Shown here in pieces: positions 51,017 to 59,703 of a DNA stretch of 64,000 nucleotides. Position 1 is the first letter of the stretch, and each line of letters starts with the position of its first letter. This DNA is from Arthrobacter sp042667405 (GTDB lineage Bacteria; Actinomycetota; Actinomycetes; Actinomycetales; Micrococcaceae): assembly GCF_042667405.1 (NCBI RefSeq), contig NZ_JBHVAL010000008.1, positions 110,151 through 174,150 on the forward strand, in the 5' to 3' direction. A program made the position numbers and the translations under genes. The notes under the pieces were generated by a model. That model made no database searches, was not told where the DNA came from, and saw only the letters and a program-made list of their open reading frames with translations.

Positions 51017-51978
51017 CGGGCGTCCTTCGTGGTCGAGGCGGGAGCATGGCTTGCGAAGAATTTCCGCGCTTTCTGCAGCGGGGTCAGCGGCAGGTTCCGG
51101 ACAGCGCCCTTGGAGAAGTGGCGTTCGATGTAGTACTGGAAAACGCTCAACACCGAGGTAATGACCACGTACCAAAGCGTCGCCACCAGGAGCAGCGGCA
51201 GCACCTGCTGGGTACGGTTGTAGATGACCTGAACGGTGTAGAACAGCTCGGAGTAGGCCAGGACATACACAATCGAGGTGCCCTTGACCAGGCCGATGAT
51301 CTCGTTGAAGGCATTGGGAAGGATGGCGCGCATGGCTTGGGGCAGGATGATCCTGGTATTGCGCTGCCAGGCCGGGATGCCCAGAGCGGAGGCTGCCTCG
51401 AGCTGGCCTTGGTCCACGGAGAGGATGCCGCCGCGGATGATCTCCGCGGAGTACGCGGCCTGGTTCAGCGTCAGGCCCAGGACGGCTGCAGCGAACTGGC
51501 TGATCAACGTGGTGGTCTGGGCCTCGAAGAAGCGGACGTCCGTGAACGGAATGCCGAGGCTGATCTTCTCGTACAGGTAGCCGAGGTTGTACCAGAGCAG
51601 GAGCTGGACCAGCAGCGGGGTCGACCGGAAAATCCAGGAGAACGTCCAGGAGACCGAAACCAGCAACGGCGATGCGGACAGACGCATGAGGGCCAGGATG
51701 AAGCCGAGCACGAAGCCAAGGACACCGGAGATGGCAGTGAGCTTGAGTGTCTCCACAAGGCCGGCGACCACTGACTGCGCCGTGAACCATTGGGCCACAA
51801 CGCCCCACTCCCAGCGGGGGTTGGTGACAAGGGACCAGGCGATCGCGGCTACACCGGCGGCGACCACCACCGTCCCCACCCAACGCCAGGGATGCCGGGC
51901 GGGCACCAGCTTGTACTCGGAGTAATCCGGGGTGGGCGGTGCTGTGTCCGCCGTGGCAGGCGGTGCGATTGCACTCAT
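51013..51978 (-). CDS. Amino acid ABC transporter permease
   Basis: The protein has 321 residues from the ATG at 51978 (GAGGTGG 4-10 bases upstream). The N-terminal ~45 residues are hydrophilic, followed by spans such as GTVVVAAGVAAIAWSLVT and LKLTAISGVLGFVLGFILAL; the EAA loop is EAASALGIPAWQRNTRII. A single permease is present, so the channel is probably a homodimer. It is the first gene of the operon; a likely promoter lies upstream (TTGCTG, 18 bases, TAGATT on the minus strand, within 52018-52058). Confidence 0.9.
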   Translation of the reverse strand: MSAIAPPATADTAPPTPDYSEYKLVPARHPWRWVGTVVVAAGVAAIAWSLVTNPRWEWGVVAQWFTAQSVVAGLVETLKLTAISGVLGFVLGFILALMRLSASPLLVSVSWTFSWIFRSTPLLVQLLLWYNLGYLYEKISLGIPFTDVRFFEAQTTTLISQFAAAVLGLTLNQAAYSAEIIRGGILSVDQGQLEAASALGIPAWQRNTRIILPQAMRAILPNAFNEIIGLVKGTSIVYVLAYSELFYTVQVIYNRTQQVLPLLLVATLWYVVITSVLSVFQYYIERHFSKGAVRNLPLTPLQKARKFFASHAPASTTKDAR

Positions 51979-52265
51979 GCGCCACCTCATTTCAGTTGGT
52001 TGTTCTCTATCGGATGGCTGCCAATCTATGGGCGTGCCAGAGCCTCCAGCAAGGCGGGTATTTGCACTTCTTCACTGGACTTCCCGGGGCTTCGCCGGAG
52101 TTCTTGGGGCGTCACAATCGTCGTCACGAAACGTCGTATGAGTCGCAGTTTTGCGTCGGTTAACGGCTCGTGACGTGTGGTGAACGGCGGTTACCCGCTC
52201 CTCGACCGGCACGTCCGGGAGTCCCTAGATTGGGCATCACCAACCACTGCATTCCAGGAGATCCC

Positions 52266-54218
52266 ATGCCGCCACGAGTTCCCGCCATCGCCTTCATTGG
52301 CGGCGGTCCGCGCACGGCCGGAGTCCTGGAACGACTCGCCGCGAACCGCCCGGACCTGTTCAACGGCCCCTTGGACATCCACGTGATTGAACCCCATCAG
52401 CCCGGTTCGGGACGGATCTGGCGCTATGACCAGAGCCCGGGCCTGCTGCTGAACTCCACCGCCGGGGACGTCACCATGTTCACCGATGAGTCCGTCACCT
52501 GCGATGGCCCCTCCGTGCAGGGTCCCGGACTTTCCGCCTGGGCCGCCGGCGTCCTGGACGGCACCATCCGCGACGTCCCTACGTTGGAGCCGCACCTGCT
52601 GGTCCAGCTGCGCGAACTGACCCCTGCGTCGTTTCCCACACGCCAGCTCCAGAGCAAGTACCTTGAATGGTTCTTTGGCCGGGCAGTCACCGCCCTCGGC
52701 CCCGAGGTCACGGTAACGGTCCACCAGGACACCGCCACGGGCGTATCGCCCGCCTCCGCCGTTTCGGCCGCCACTGAAGGCAGGCACGACGACGGTCCGC
52801 ACCGCGTGCGGTTGGCCTCGGGCGCCGAGGTGGTCGCCGACGTCGTGGTGTACGCGCTGGGCCACACCGACTCCGTTGTTGACCCCGAGTCCGTCCGGCA
52901 CAGCGAATTCGCCGCCCGGCACGGCGGGTTCCATGCGCCGCCGTCGTACACCACCGATGTTGACTATTCCGCCATAGGCCCCGGGCAGGATGTGATCGTG
53001 TCCGGCATGGGCTTGGCGTTCGTTGACCTTTTGGTGCTGCTGTTCGAGGGCCGGGGCGGCCGCTTCGAGGAAAGGCCCGACGGCGGACTCGACTACGTGC
53101 CCTCCGGCGCCGAGCCGCGGCTCTGGGCAGGGTCACGGCGCGGCGTCCCGTACCACTCGAAGATTTCCTCCACCCTGCGCACGCCCGTTGACCGTCCGCG
53201 GTACTTCACCGCAGCAGCCATCGACGCCCTGCTCGCTGAGCACCAGGAACTCGATTTCCGGGCGCACCTGTGGCCGCTGATCGCCAAGGACGCGGGCCAC
53301 GCCTACTACCGCGAGCTCTTCACCGGCTACCCGGAGCGGGTCCTGGGCTCCTGGGCCGACTTCGAGGCCCGCTTCGATGCCCTCGACTGGTACAGCGCAC
53401 TCCGCGAGGAACTGGTGGCCGTATCAGTCCCCGATGCTGCCCTGCGTCTTGACCTGGAAAAGCTGGACCACCCGCTCAGCGGCTGCGCCTTCGCCGACCA
53501 CGAGGCAGTCCAGCGGGCCGTCACTGCCTACATCCAACGGGACCTCGACCTGCGCACCGGACCTGACCATTCCGAAACCCTGGCCCTGTTCACTGCTTTG
53601 CTGTACGTGTACATGGACCTTGGCCGGCTGGTCCCGCAGGAACGGTTGAATGCCCGGTCCCAGCAGTCCATCCACGGCTGGTGGCACGGTTTCTTCAGTT
53701 TCGTGGACTCGGGGCCGCCGTCGCACCGTCTCCGCGAGATGCTGGCCCTCCACCGGGCCGGACTCCTCAAATTCCTTGGCCCCGGCATGTGGGTACGCGC
53801 TGATGAGTCCTTGGGCCGATTCGTGGCCGGTTCGTTCCAGTCGCCGGTGGTGGTGGATGCGGCGGCCTACATTGAGGCGAGGTTGCCGGCCGCTTCCGTG
53901 GAACGTTCCGCGAACCCCGCCCTGGCGGACCTGCACGACGCCGGTTGGGGCACCGAACAGCGGCTGCTCACCTCCGAGGGCACACACTCGACCGGCAAGC
54001 TCCTGGTTTCCGGGAATTTCGAGGTCCTCTCACCGGTTGGAAGCCCACAGCAGGGTTTGTTCGCGGTGGGTCCCTGGACCTCGGGCTGGGGCGCGGGAGC
54101 GTTCGCACGTCCGAACACCAACGCAGCCCCCTTCCGGGAGAACGATGCCCTGGCCCGCAGGATCCTGGAGTCCCTGACCACCGCCCGCCCAACTGAGTCG
54201 CAGTTAACGTCGTATTGA
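52266..54218 (+). CDS. FAD/NAD(P)-binding protein (NAD_binding_9-type)
   Basis: The protein has 650 residues from the ATG at 52266 (AGGAG 5-9 bases upstream). It begins with a Rossmann strand AIAFIGGGPRTAGVLERL, and PGLLLNSTAGDVTMFTDE and VVYALGHTDSVVDPESVR mark the flavin-binding module; QDVIVSGMGLAFVDLLVLLF is the second nucleotide site. The family resembles flavin monooxygenases and ornithine-hydroxylase-like proteins of unknown substrate. It is divergent from the LLM/ABC operon, so it may be part of that system. Its last residues (PTESQLTSY) and stop codon are encoded by the left arm of palindromic repeat R6. Confidence 0.85.
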   Translation: MPPRVPAIAFIGGGPRTAGVLERLAANRPDLFNGPLDIHVIEPHQPGSGRIWRYDQSPGLLLNSTAGDVTMFTDESVTCDGPSVQGPGLSAWAAGVLDGTIRDVPTLEPHLLVQLRELTPASFPTRQLQSKYLEWFFGRAVTALGPEVTVTVHQDTATGVSPASAVSAATEGRHDDGPHRVRLASGAEVVADVVVYALGHTDSVVDPESVRHSEFAARHGGFHAPPSYTTDVDYSAIGPGQDVIVSGMGLAFVDLLVLLFEGRGGRFEERPDGGLDYVPSGAEPRLWAGSRRGVPYHSKISSTLRTPVDRPRYFTAAAIDALLAEHQELDFRAHLWPLIAKDAGHAYYRELFTGYPERVLGSWADFEARFDALDWYSALREELVAVSVPDAALRLDLEKLDHPLSGCAFADHEAVQRAVTAYIQRDLDLRTGPDHSETLALFTALLYVYMDLGRLVPQERLNARSQQSIHGWWHGFFSFVDSGPPSHRLREMLALHRAGLLKFLGPGMWVRADESLGRFVAGSFQSPVVVDAAAYIEARLPAASVERSANPALADLHDAGWGTEQRLLTSEGTHSTGKLLVSGNFEVLSPVGSPQQGLFAVGPWTSGWGAGAFARPNTNAAPFRENDALARRILESLTTARPTESQLTSY

Positions 54219-54254
54219 GCGCTCAATACGACATCTACTGCTACCTACTTGGGT
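54188..54254. repeat. Palindromic repeat copy R6
   Basis: The left arm begins CCCAACTGAGTCGCAG and the right arm ends CTGCTACCTACTTGGGT. The innermost part, ACGTCGTATTGAGC/GCTCAATACGAC, is a near-perfect stem with no loop. The whole left arm lies in the reading frame of the flavoprotein, and the TGA (54216-54218) is in its inner stem. The GNAT gene follows in the same direction. Confidence 0.86.
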
Positions 54255-54275
54255 GCCACGAACGAAAGGCAAGCC

Positions 54276-54794
54276 ATGACCTCAACCCCAACCCGGCCGC
54301 CGTCGGGCCTTACCGTCCTCAGCCTGCCCATGCGGGACCCCCGCGTGAAGCCGCTGCTGGACGAGCTCGCCATTGAATACAACACGCGCTACGGGGACCT
54401 GTTCAGCAGCGAAGGCGCCTCGGAGGAACTGAACCGCTACCCGGCCGAAGAATTTGCGGCTCCCCATGGCGCATTGATCATCATCCAGGAAGACGGCGAA
54501 TCCGTTGCCGGGGGCGCCTTCCGCCGCTACGACGAGCACACTGCCGAGCTCAAGCGGATCTGGACCCACTCGGCGCATCGCAGGCGCGGTCTGGCCCGGT
54601 TGGTCCTGGCAGAACTCGAAAACGAGGCACGCCGTCGCGGCTACCGGAAGCTCTATCTGACCACCGGACCGAGGCAACCGGAGGCCAAGAACCTCTACCT
54701 CGCCACCGGGTACAAAGCCCTGTTCGACCTCGCCGCCGACCCCGAGGACATCAAGCATTTGGCGTTCAGCAAGGATCTTGCCAAGCCCAGCTAA
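54276..54794 (+). CDS. GNAT-family N-acetyltransferase
   Basis: The protein has 172 residues from the ATG at 54276 (AAAGG upstream). The GNAT core is recognised by GALIIIQEDGESVAGGAFRR, TAELKRIWTHSAHRRRGLAR (acetyl-CoA loop H-R-R-R-G-L-A) and TTGPRQPEAKNLYLATGYKA. The substrate is unknown. Its TAA at 54792-54794 doubles as part of a TAAGCT -10 element for the next gene. Confidence 0.9.
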   Translation: MTSTPTRPPSGLTVLSLPMRDPRVKPLLDELAIEYNTRYGDLFSSEGASEELNRYPAEEFAAPHGALIIIQEDGESVAGGAFRRYDEHTAELKRIWTHSAHRRRGLARLVLAELENEARRRGYRKLYLTTGPRQPEAKNLYLATGYKALFDLAADPEDIKHLAFSKDLAKPS

Positions 54795-54803
54795 GCTATG
54801 CGC

Positions 54804-56537
54804 ATGGCCAAGAAAACCACTGCGGAAAAACTCGCCACCATCCAACAGGGTTACACCTTGGAGGGGGCCACCATAGAGCTCGGTGCAGCAATTGTGGACG
54901 GTGAAGTCCACAAGGAAGCCCAGGTCCGCCTGCCGCTCGCCATGATGAACCGGCACGGCCTGGTGGCCGGCGCAACGGGCACCGGCAAGACGGTCACGCT
55001 GCACATGATCGCCGAACAACTTTCGACGGCGGGTGTCCCGGTTTTCCTCGCGGACATCAAGGGTGATCTTTCCGGTTTGGCGACGCCGGCCACTGGCAGT
55101 GAGAAGCTGGCGGCACGTACGTCTGCGCTCGGACAGGACTGGCAGGCCAAGAACTTCCCGGTGGAATTCCTTTCCCTGGGCGGAGACGGCAACGGCATCC
55201 CGGTCCGCGCCACCATCACCTCGTTCGGGCCCATCCTGCTCTCCCGCATCATGGACCTCAACGACACCCAGGAGTCCAGCCTCCAGCTGATCTTCCACTT
55301 CGCGGACCAGAAGAACCTTGAACTGATCGACCTCAAGGACCTCCGCGCCGTCATCCAGTTCCTTACCTCGGACGAAGGCAAAGCCGAACTCGCCGAACTG
55401 GGCGGGCTGTCCAAGGCCACAGCCGGGGTGATCCTGCGTGAGTTGATCGGCCTCGAAGCGCAGGGCATGGAGAAGTTCTTCGGCGAACCCGAATTCGATA
55501 CCGCCGAGTTGCTCCGCACGGCACCGGACGGCCGCGGTGTGGTCAGCTGCCTGGAACTGCCCACCCTGCAAACCAAGCCACTCCTCTTCTCCACCTTCCT
55601 CATGTGGCTCCTGGCCGACCTTTTCGAGGAACTCCCTGAGGCAGGCGACCTCGACAAGCCCAAGCTGGTGTTCTTCCTGGACGAGGCCCACCTGCTGTTC
55701 AACGACGCATCCAAGGCCTTCCTTGAAGCCATCACCACCACCGTCCGGCTCATCCGTTCCAAGGGCGTGGGCATCTTCTTCGTCACCCAGACCCCCAAGG
55801 ATGTTCCGGCGGACGTCCTGGGCCAATTGGCCAACCGCGTGCAGCACGCCCTTCGCGCCTTCACACCCGAGGACGCCAAGGCCCTGAAAGCCACCGTGTC
55901 CACCTTCCCGGTGAGTGACTACGACCTCGAAGAGACCCTCACGTCGGCCGGCATCGGCGAGGCCGTCATCACTGTCATGAATGAGAAGGGTGCGCCGACG
56001 CCCGTCGCCTTGACCCGGCTCCGAGCGCCGGAATCCGTCATGGGCCCCAGTACTGATGACCTCATCAAGAGCACTATTGCTGCCTCGTCCCTCCTGGCCA
56101 AGTACGGAACAGCAGTGGACAACCTTTCGGCGTACGAGAAACTCAACGGCAAGACAGCAGCGCCCACCGGGGATGCCGCGCCGGGCCAGCCACCGGTCCC
56201 GTCTTCGGCGGGCTCCCCGGCCTCAGCGCGCTCCACAGCCGGAACCTCCCAAGCGGACATTGACGCTGAAGCGCGACGGATCGAGGAAGAAATCCTCGGA
56301 CGGCCCAGTTCGCGTCCTGCGTCGTCCACGCCCGGTTCGTTCCCGGCACCTCCCGCGCCGGCACCCGTCCCTGCTCCGCAACAGACTTCACAGGACAGCA
56401 TGTTCGGTGACATCGCAGGGGCACTCGGCGGAGCATTGGGCGGGGGCCTCAAGAGCATGGTCCGGTCCATGGGGACCCAGCTCGGCCGGGACCTTATGCG
56501 CGGAGTTTTCGGCACATCCTCACGTCGCCGACGCTAG
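54804..56537 (+). CDS. HerA-like ATPase of the DUF853 (YjgR) family
   Basis: The protein has 577 residues from the ATG at 54804; TAAGCT (54792-54797) is 6 bases upstream, so the transcript is probably leaderless. An ATG at 54798 would start inside that spacer. Walker A is GATGTGKT (56-63), Walker B LVFFLDEAHLLF (~289-300), with an Arg-finger-like region LANRVQHALRAFTPEDAKAL. The C-terminus (~440-540) is Ala/Pro/Ser-rich and ends in a Gly-rich tail and RRRR. The HerA-FtsK clan are ring-forming DNA pumps; the function of this branch is unknown. No NurA-like partner is next to it. Confidence 0.88.
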   Translation: MAKKTTAEKLATIQQGYTLEGATIELGAAIVDGEVHKEAQVRLPLAMMNRHGLVAGATGTGKTVTLHMIAEQLSTAGVPVFLADIKGDLSGLATPATGSEKLAARTSALGQDWQAKNFPVEFLSLGGDGNGIPVRATITSFGPILLSRIMDLNDTQESSLQLIFHFADQKNLELIDLKDLRAVIQFLTSDEGKAELAELGGLSKATAGVILRELIGLEAQGMEKFFGEPEFDTAELLRTAPDGRGVVSCLELPTLQTKPLLFSTFLMWLLADLFEELPEAGDLDKPKLVFFLDEAHLLFNDASKAFLEAITTTVRLIRSKGVGIFFVTQTPKDVPADVLGQLANRVQHALRAFTPEDAKALKATVSTFPVSDYDLEETLTSAGIGEAVITVMNEKGAPTPVALTRLRAPESVMGPSTDDLIKSTIAASSLLAKYGTAVDNLSAYEKLNGKTAAPTGDAAPGQPPVPSSAGSPASARSTAGTSQADIDAEARRIEEEILGRPSSRPASSTPGSFPAPPAPAPVPAPQQTSQDSMFGDIAGALGGALGGGLKSMVRSMGTQLGRDLMRGVFGTSSRRRR

Positions 56538-56602
56538 TCCCAGCCGTCACAACCCGTACCTCCTGCACGGCGGGGGCTGCTGCGGCAGGTAACGTAAAGG
56601 GC

Positions 56603-57601
56603 GTGCAGTTGAGTCAAGCGTTCGTTAGGACCGCAGCCGGATGGCTGCTCGGTCTGATGCTCGCTGCCGCCGGAGCGATCGTCTCCATCAACCTGGTGAG
56701 CTCCTCCGTGGCCAGTCCGCAGCAGCCGGTCAAGGAGTATTTCCGGGCGCTCCAGGACGGAAACGGTGAAGAAGCACTCGGGCTGCTGCGCGCCAAGGTG
56801 CCCAGCGCCAACGCTGCCATGCTGGACGGAACTGCCCTTCAAACCGCCGCCTCCAAGCTGTCCGACGTGAAACTTGGAAACCCCGAGGCCCGCGGAAGCA
56901 GCAGGGTTTCGGTGCCGGTTGACTACACCTTGGACGGCAGCCGCCTACACACTGAGTTCCTCATGGAACGGACCGGTACCCAATGGCTTTTCTTTGCCAA
57001 GTGGGCGTTCGTTCCCACCACTCTGCCCACCATTGACGTCACCGTGGTGAACTCCAGCGAAGCCACCCTCAACGGTGTGCCCGTCAACATGCCCAACGGT
57101 CGCAACACGTTCGCGGTGTTCTTCCCGGGCAAGTACGAAGCCAGCTTGAACGGGACCTACTTTGAAGCCCCCGCAACATCTGCGCTGGTGGCAACACGCG
57201 ACGGCGGGCAGGCACCCCTGAACCTGCAGACCCGTTCCACCAAGGCCATGAACGACGCCGTTGCAGGCAAGGTCCGCGAGTTCCTGGACACCTGCGCGGC
57301 CCAGGCAACCGAGCAGCAGCGCCTGCAGCCAGACTGCCCGTTCTACCATGTCAGCAACGCCCGGGTAGTGGACGGAACCATCAAGTGGGCCATTACGGAG
57401 TACCCCAAGATCACCATCGAGCCGTTCAGCGGCAGATGGGTTGTCGCGCCCTTGAACGGCAAGGCCACCTTGACGGCCAGGGAGGTCAATCTCTTTACGG
57501 GACTCGTGAACGACCTCAACGTGGAGCACGACTTCAGTTTCACCACACAGTTGGACATCAAAGACGACACGGTGACGGTCACGCCCTTGCTGACGTTCTA
57601 G
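56603..57601 (+). CDS. Membrane-anchored extracytoplasmic protein, function unknown
   Basis: The protein has 332 residues starting at a GTG; TAACGT (56590-56595) is 7 bases before it, again a leaderless arrangement. One membrane span is at the N-terminus (AAGWLLGLMLAAAGAIVSIN), with the rest outside the cell. The first outer domain (~45-135) resembles the NTF2-like repeat of TcaA/penicillin-binding-like proteins (VKEYFRALQDGNGEEALGLL), and later domains are beta-rich (TIDVTVVNSSEATLNGVPVN). Two cysteines (DTCAAQ...PDCPFY) could form a disulfide. No catalytic motif is seen. A hairpin terminator follows at 57665. Confidence 0.65.
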   Translation: MQLSQAFVRTAAGWLLGLMLAAAGAIVSINLVSSSVASPQQPVKEYFRALQDGNGEEALGLLRAKVPSANAAMLDGTALQTAASKLSDVKLGNPEARGSSRVSVPVDYTLDGSRLHTEFLMERTGTQWLFFAKWAFVPTTLPTIDVTVVNSSEATLNGVPVNMPNGRNTFAVFFPGKYEASLNGTYFEAPATSALVATRDGGQAPLNLQTRSTKAMNDAVAGKVREFLDTCAAQATEQQRLQPDCPFYHVSNARVVDGTIKWAITEYPKITIEPFSGRWVVAPLNGKATLTAREVNLFTGLVNDLNVEHDFSFTTQLDIKDDTVTVTPLLTF

Positions 57602-57664
57602 CCACGTCGCTGCCAAGAGCCACTGCATAGCATCGCTGCATAAGGTCGCTGAATAAACCGGAAT

Positions 57665-57702
57665 GGCCCGGCTCCTGCCCCGCTTTGGGGAGGAACCGGG
57701 CC
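57665..57702. terminator. Hairpin terminator between converging genes
   Basis: GGCCCGGCTCCTGCCCC (57665-57681) pairs with GGGGAGGAACCGGGCC (57687-57702), with one bulge and one wobble, around a GCTTT loop. It lies between the stops at 57601 and 57730 and could serve both strands. Confidence 0.75.
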
Positions 57703-57729
57703 CTTCTCACGGGGCTTGGTTATGCCGCC

Positions 57730-59703
57730 TTAGTCCATACCGCGCAGGTCCAGCACCAGCTCGGACTCACCATCGGCCTGCAGGACCACGGGAATGCCCC
57801 AGTCCTGCTGATACAGGTGGCATGCAGCATGGTCCGGGATCTCGCCGTCTTCAGTTTCGGGTCCATCGCACGCGGCCGCGCGGGCTGTGATGTGCAGGAT
57901 GCCCTCGGGAACATCCGCCGAGAGTTCGAGCGTCCGCAGGAGACCCACCGAAGTCCCGCCGCCCGAAACCAACAACTCAGGCGGGGTGGAGGAAATCTTC
58001 ATCTGGGTGGGGTCGCCCCAACGGTCATCGAGCTTCTGGCCGGTGGGAGCCTTGAAGCGCACCGCGAGCTCGAGTGTCCCGGGGGTCACCGGGCTCTTGG
58101 GACGCTGCGTTTGCGAGGCGCCTTCGTCCACCTGGAGGGCTTCCTTGGGGATCGGCACCAGGACCAGCTGGTGCTTGTTCGACTCGACCACCACCAGCAG
58201 CGGATCGCTGCCTTCGACCTGGACCACGACGACGTCGCTCGGCTCGGCAAGGCCCCTCGCCAGTGTGGAGACGGACTTGCTCGCGGGATCGTAGCGGCGC
58301 ACGGCACCGTTGTAGGTGTCAGCAATAGCCACGGAGTTGTCCGGCAACACCGTCACACCGAGGGGGTGCTGCAGGCGCGCTTCGGAAGCCTCGCCATCAC
58401 GGAAACCGAAATCGAACAGGCCCTTGCCCACAGCGGTTTCCACCGTGACGCCGGAATCGCTGATGACCAGGCGGCGCAGGGATGAGGTCTCCGAGTCGGC
58501 TACCCAGATGTTGTCTTCGCCGTCGATCGCCAAGCCCGAGGACTGGGCGAACCAGGCTTCCTCGGCTTTGCCGTCCAGCAAGCCTTCGAGACCTGAGCCA
58601 GCGAGGATGGAGACCTCGTTGGCCAACGGGTCGAAGGCAAAGATCTGGTGGGTGCCGGCCATCGCGATGACAACCTTCTGCAGCTTTTCGCTCCAGACCA
58701 CATCCCACGGGGAGGACAGCGAAACCTCGGTGCCCCGGCCCAGCGCTCCGACATCCACGGCGTCCCCGGCGAAGTCAGCCGGGCCGTCGTCGTGGTGTTC
58801 GGACCAGGTACCGGCACCGGAATCGGTGACACGGGCGGGGCCGGTGTCCAGGAGCCTTTGCACGCCGTTGCCGGCGATCGTCTGGACGTAACCGGAACTG
58901 AGTGTCACACCACGGAGACGGTGGTTGACGGTGTCTGCCACCACGGCGTCGTAGCCGAGCTTCCAGGCAAGTTCGGACGGCAGCAAAGTCACGCCCTGGG
59001 GTTCGTTGAACTGTGCAATTTCGGATTGCCCGTCCAGGTAGCCCTTGGTTCCGGACCCGATCACGCGCTCGACGGTTTCCAGGTCGGGGCGCAACTCCAC
59101 CAGACGGTGATGACCGGAATCCACTACCAGGTAATTGCCGTTGGCGAGCTGGGTTGCCTTGCCGGGGAACCGCAGCGTGCCCGACGTCGGCTCCGGGGCT
59201 ACGTACGGACCATTACCGCGGTGGAGGGTCCCCTTCGCTTCGTGTTCGGCGACGAGCTCTTCGAGCAGGACGGCGAGGCCGTCTGCGTGGCCCTCACCGG
59301 AAAGATGGGCGACGATGTACCCCTCGGGGTCCACCACTACCAACGTGGGCCACGCGCGTGCCGTGTACGCCTTCCAGGTGGCGAGTTCGGGGTCGTCCAG
59401 GACCGGGTGGTGGATCTCGTAGCGCTCAACAGCCGATGCCAAAGCGACGGGGTCTGCTTCATGCTCGAACTTGGGCGAGTGCACGCCGACAGTGACAAGG
59501 ACGTCCGAGTACTTCTCTTCCAGGGGGCGCAACTCATCGAGCACATGCAGGCAGTTGATGCAGCAGAAGGTCCAGAAATCGAGCAGCACGATCTTGCCGC
59601 GCAGGGACTCCAGATCCAGGGACTTACCACCCGTATTGAGCCAGCCGCGGCCCTCAAGTTCGGAGGCCCGGACCCGGTGTTGGGTACGTACGGATTCGCT
59701 CAT
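57730..59703 (-). CDS. Thioredoxin-like / NHL-repeat protein
   Basis: The protein has 657 residues. Residues ~1-160 are a thioredoxin fold with IVLLDFWTFCCINCLHVLDE; the redox CxxC is Cys48-Ile-Asn-Cys51, with an extra Cys47. Residues ~165-500 carry NHL-type beta-propeller blades (NYLVVDSGHHRLVELRPDLE, DAVVADTVNHRLRGVTLSSG, GVTVLPDNSVAIADTYNGAV). The C-terminal ~110 residues resemble no family I can name. There is no signal peptide or membrane anchor, so it should be cytoplasmic. It is translationally coupled (TGATG) behind the CopD-CtaG gene. Confidence 0.9.
   Translation of the reverse strand: MSESVRTQHRVRASELEGRGWLNTGGKSLDLESLRGKIVLLDFWTFCCINCLHVLDELRPLEEKYSDVLVTVGVHSPKFEHEADPVALASAVERYEIHHPVLDDPELATWKAYTARAWPTLVVVDPEGYIVAHLSGEGHADGLAVLLEELVAEHEAKGTLHRGNGPYVAPEPTSGTLRFPGKATQLANGNYLVVDSGHHRLVELRPDLETVERVIGSGTKGYLDGQSEIAQFNEPQGVTLLPSELAWKLGYDAVVADTVNHRLRGVTLSSGYVQTIAGNGVQRLLDTGPARVTDSGAGTWSEHHDDGPADFAGDAVDVGALGRGTEVSLSSPWDVVWSEKLQKVVIAMAGTHQIFAFDPLANEVSILAGSGLEGLLDGKAEEAWFAQSSGLAIDGEDNIWVADSETSSLRRLVISDSGVTVETAVGKGLFDFGFRDGEASEARLQHPLGVTVLPDNSVAIADTYNGAVRRYDPASKSVSTLARGLAEPSDVVVVQVEGSDPLLVVVESNKHQLVLVPIPKEALQVDEGASQTQRPKSPVTPGTLELAVRFKAPTGQKLDDRWGDPTQMKISSTPPELLVSGGGTSVGLLRTLELSADVPEGILHITARAAACDGPETEDGEIPDHAACHLYQQDWGIPVVLQADGESELVLDLRGMD

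Noticed and set aside
50098..51985. A fused permease-ATPase reading frame of 630 codons
   Set aside because: The first half is the out-of-frame shadow of the permease gene; the ATPase start at 51016 overlaps the permease stop by ATGA, as is usual in this operon.
11760..54254. The six palindromes as a CRISPR array
   Set aside because: They are dispersed over 42 kb, each copy is itself a hairpin, and there are no regularly spaced spacers or cas genes.
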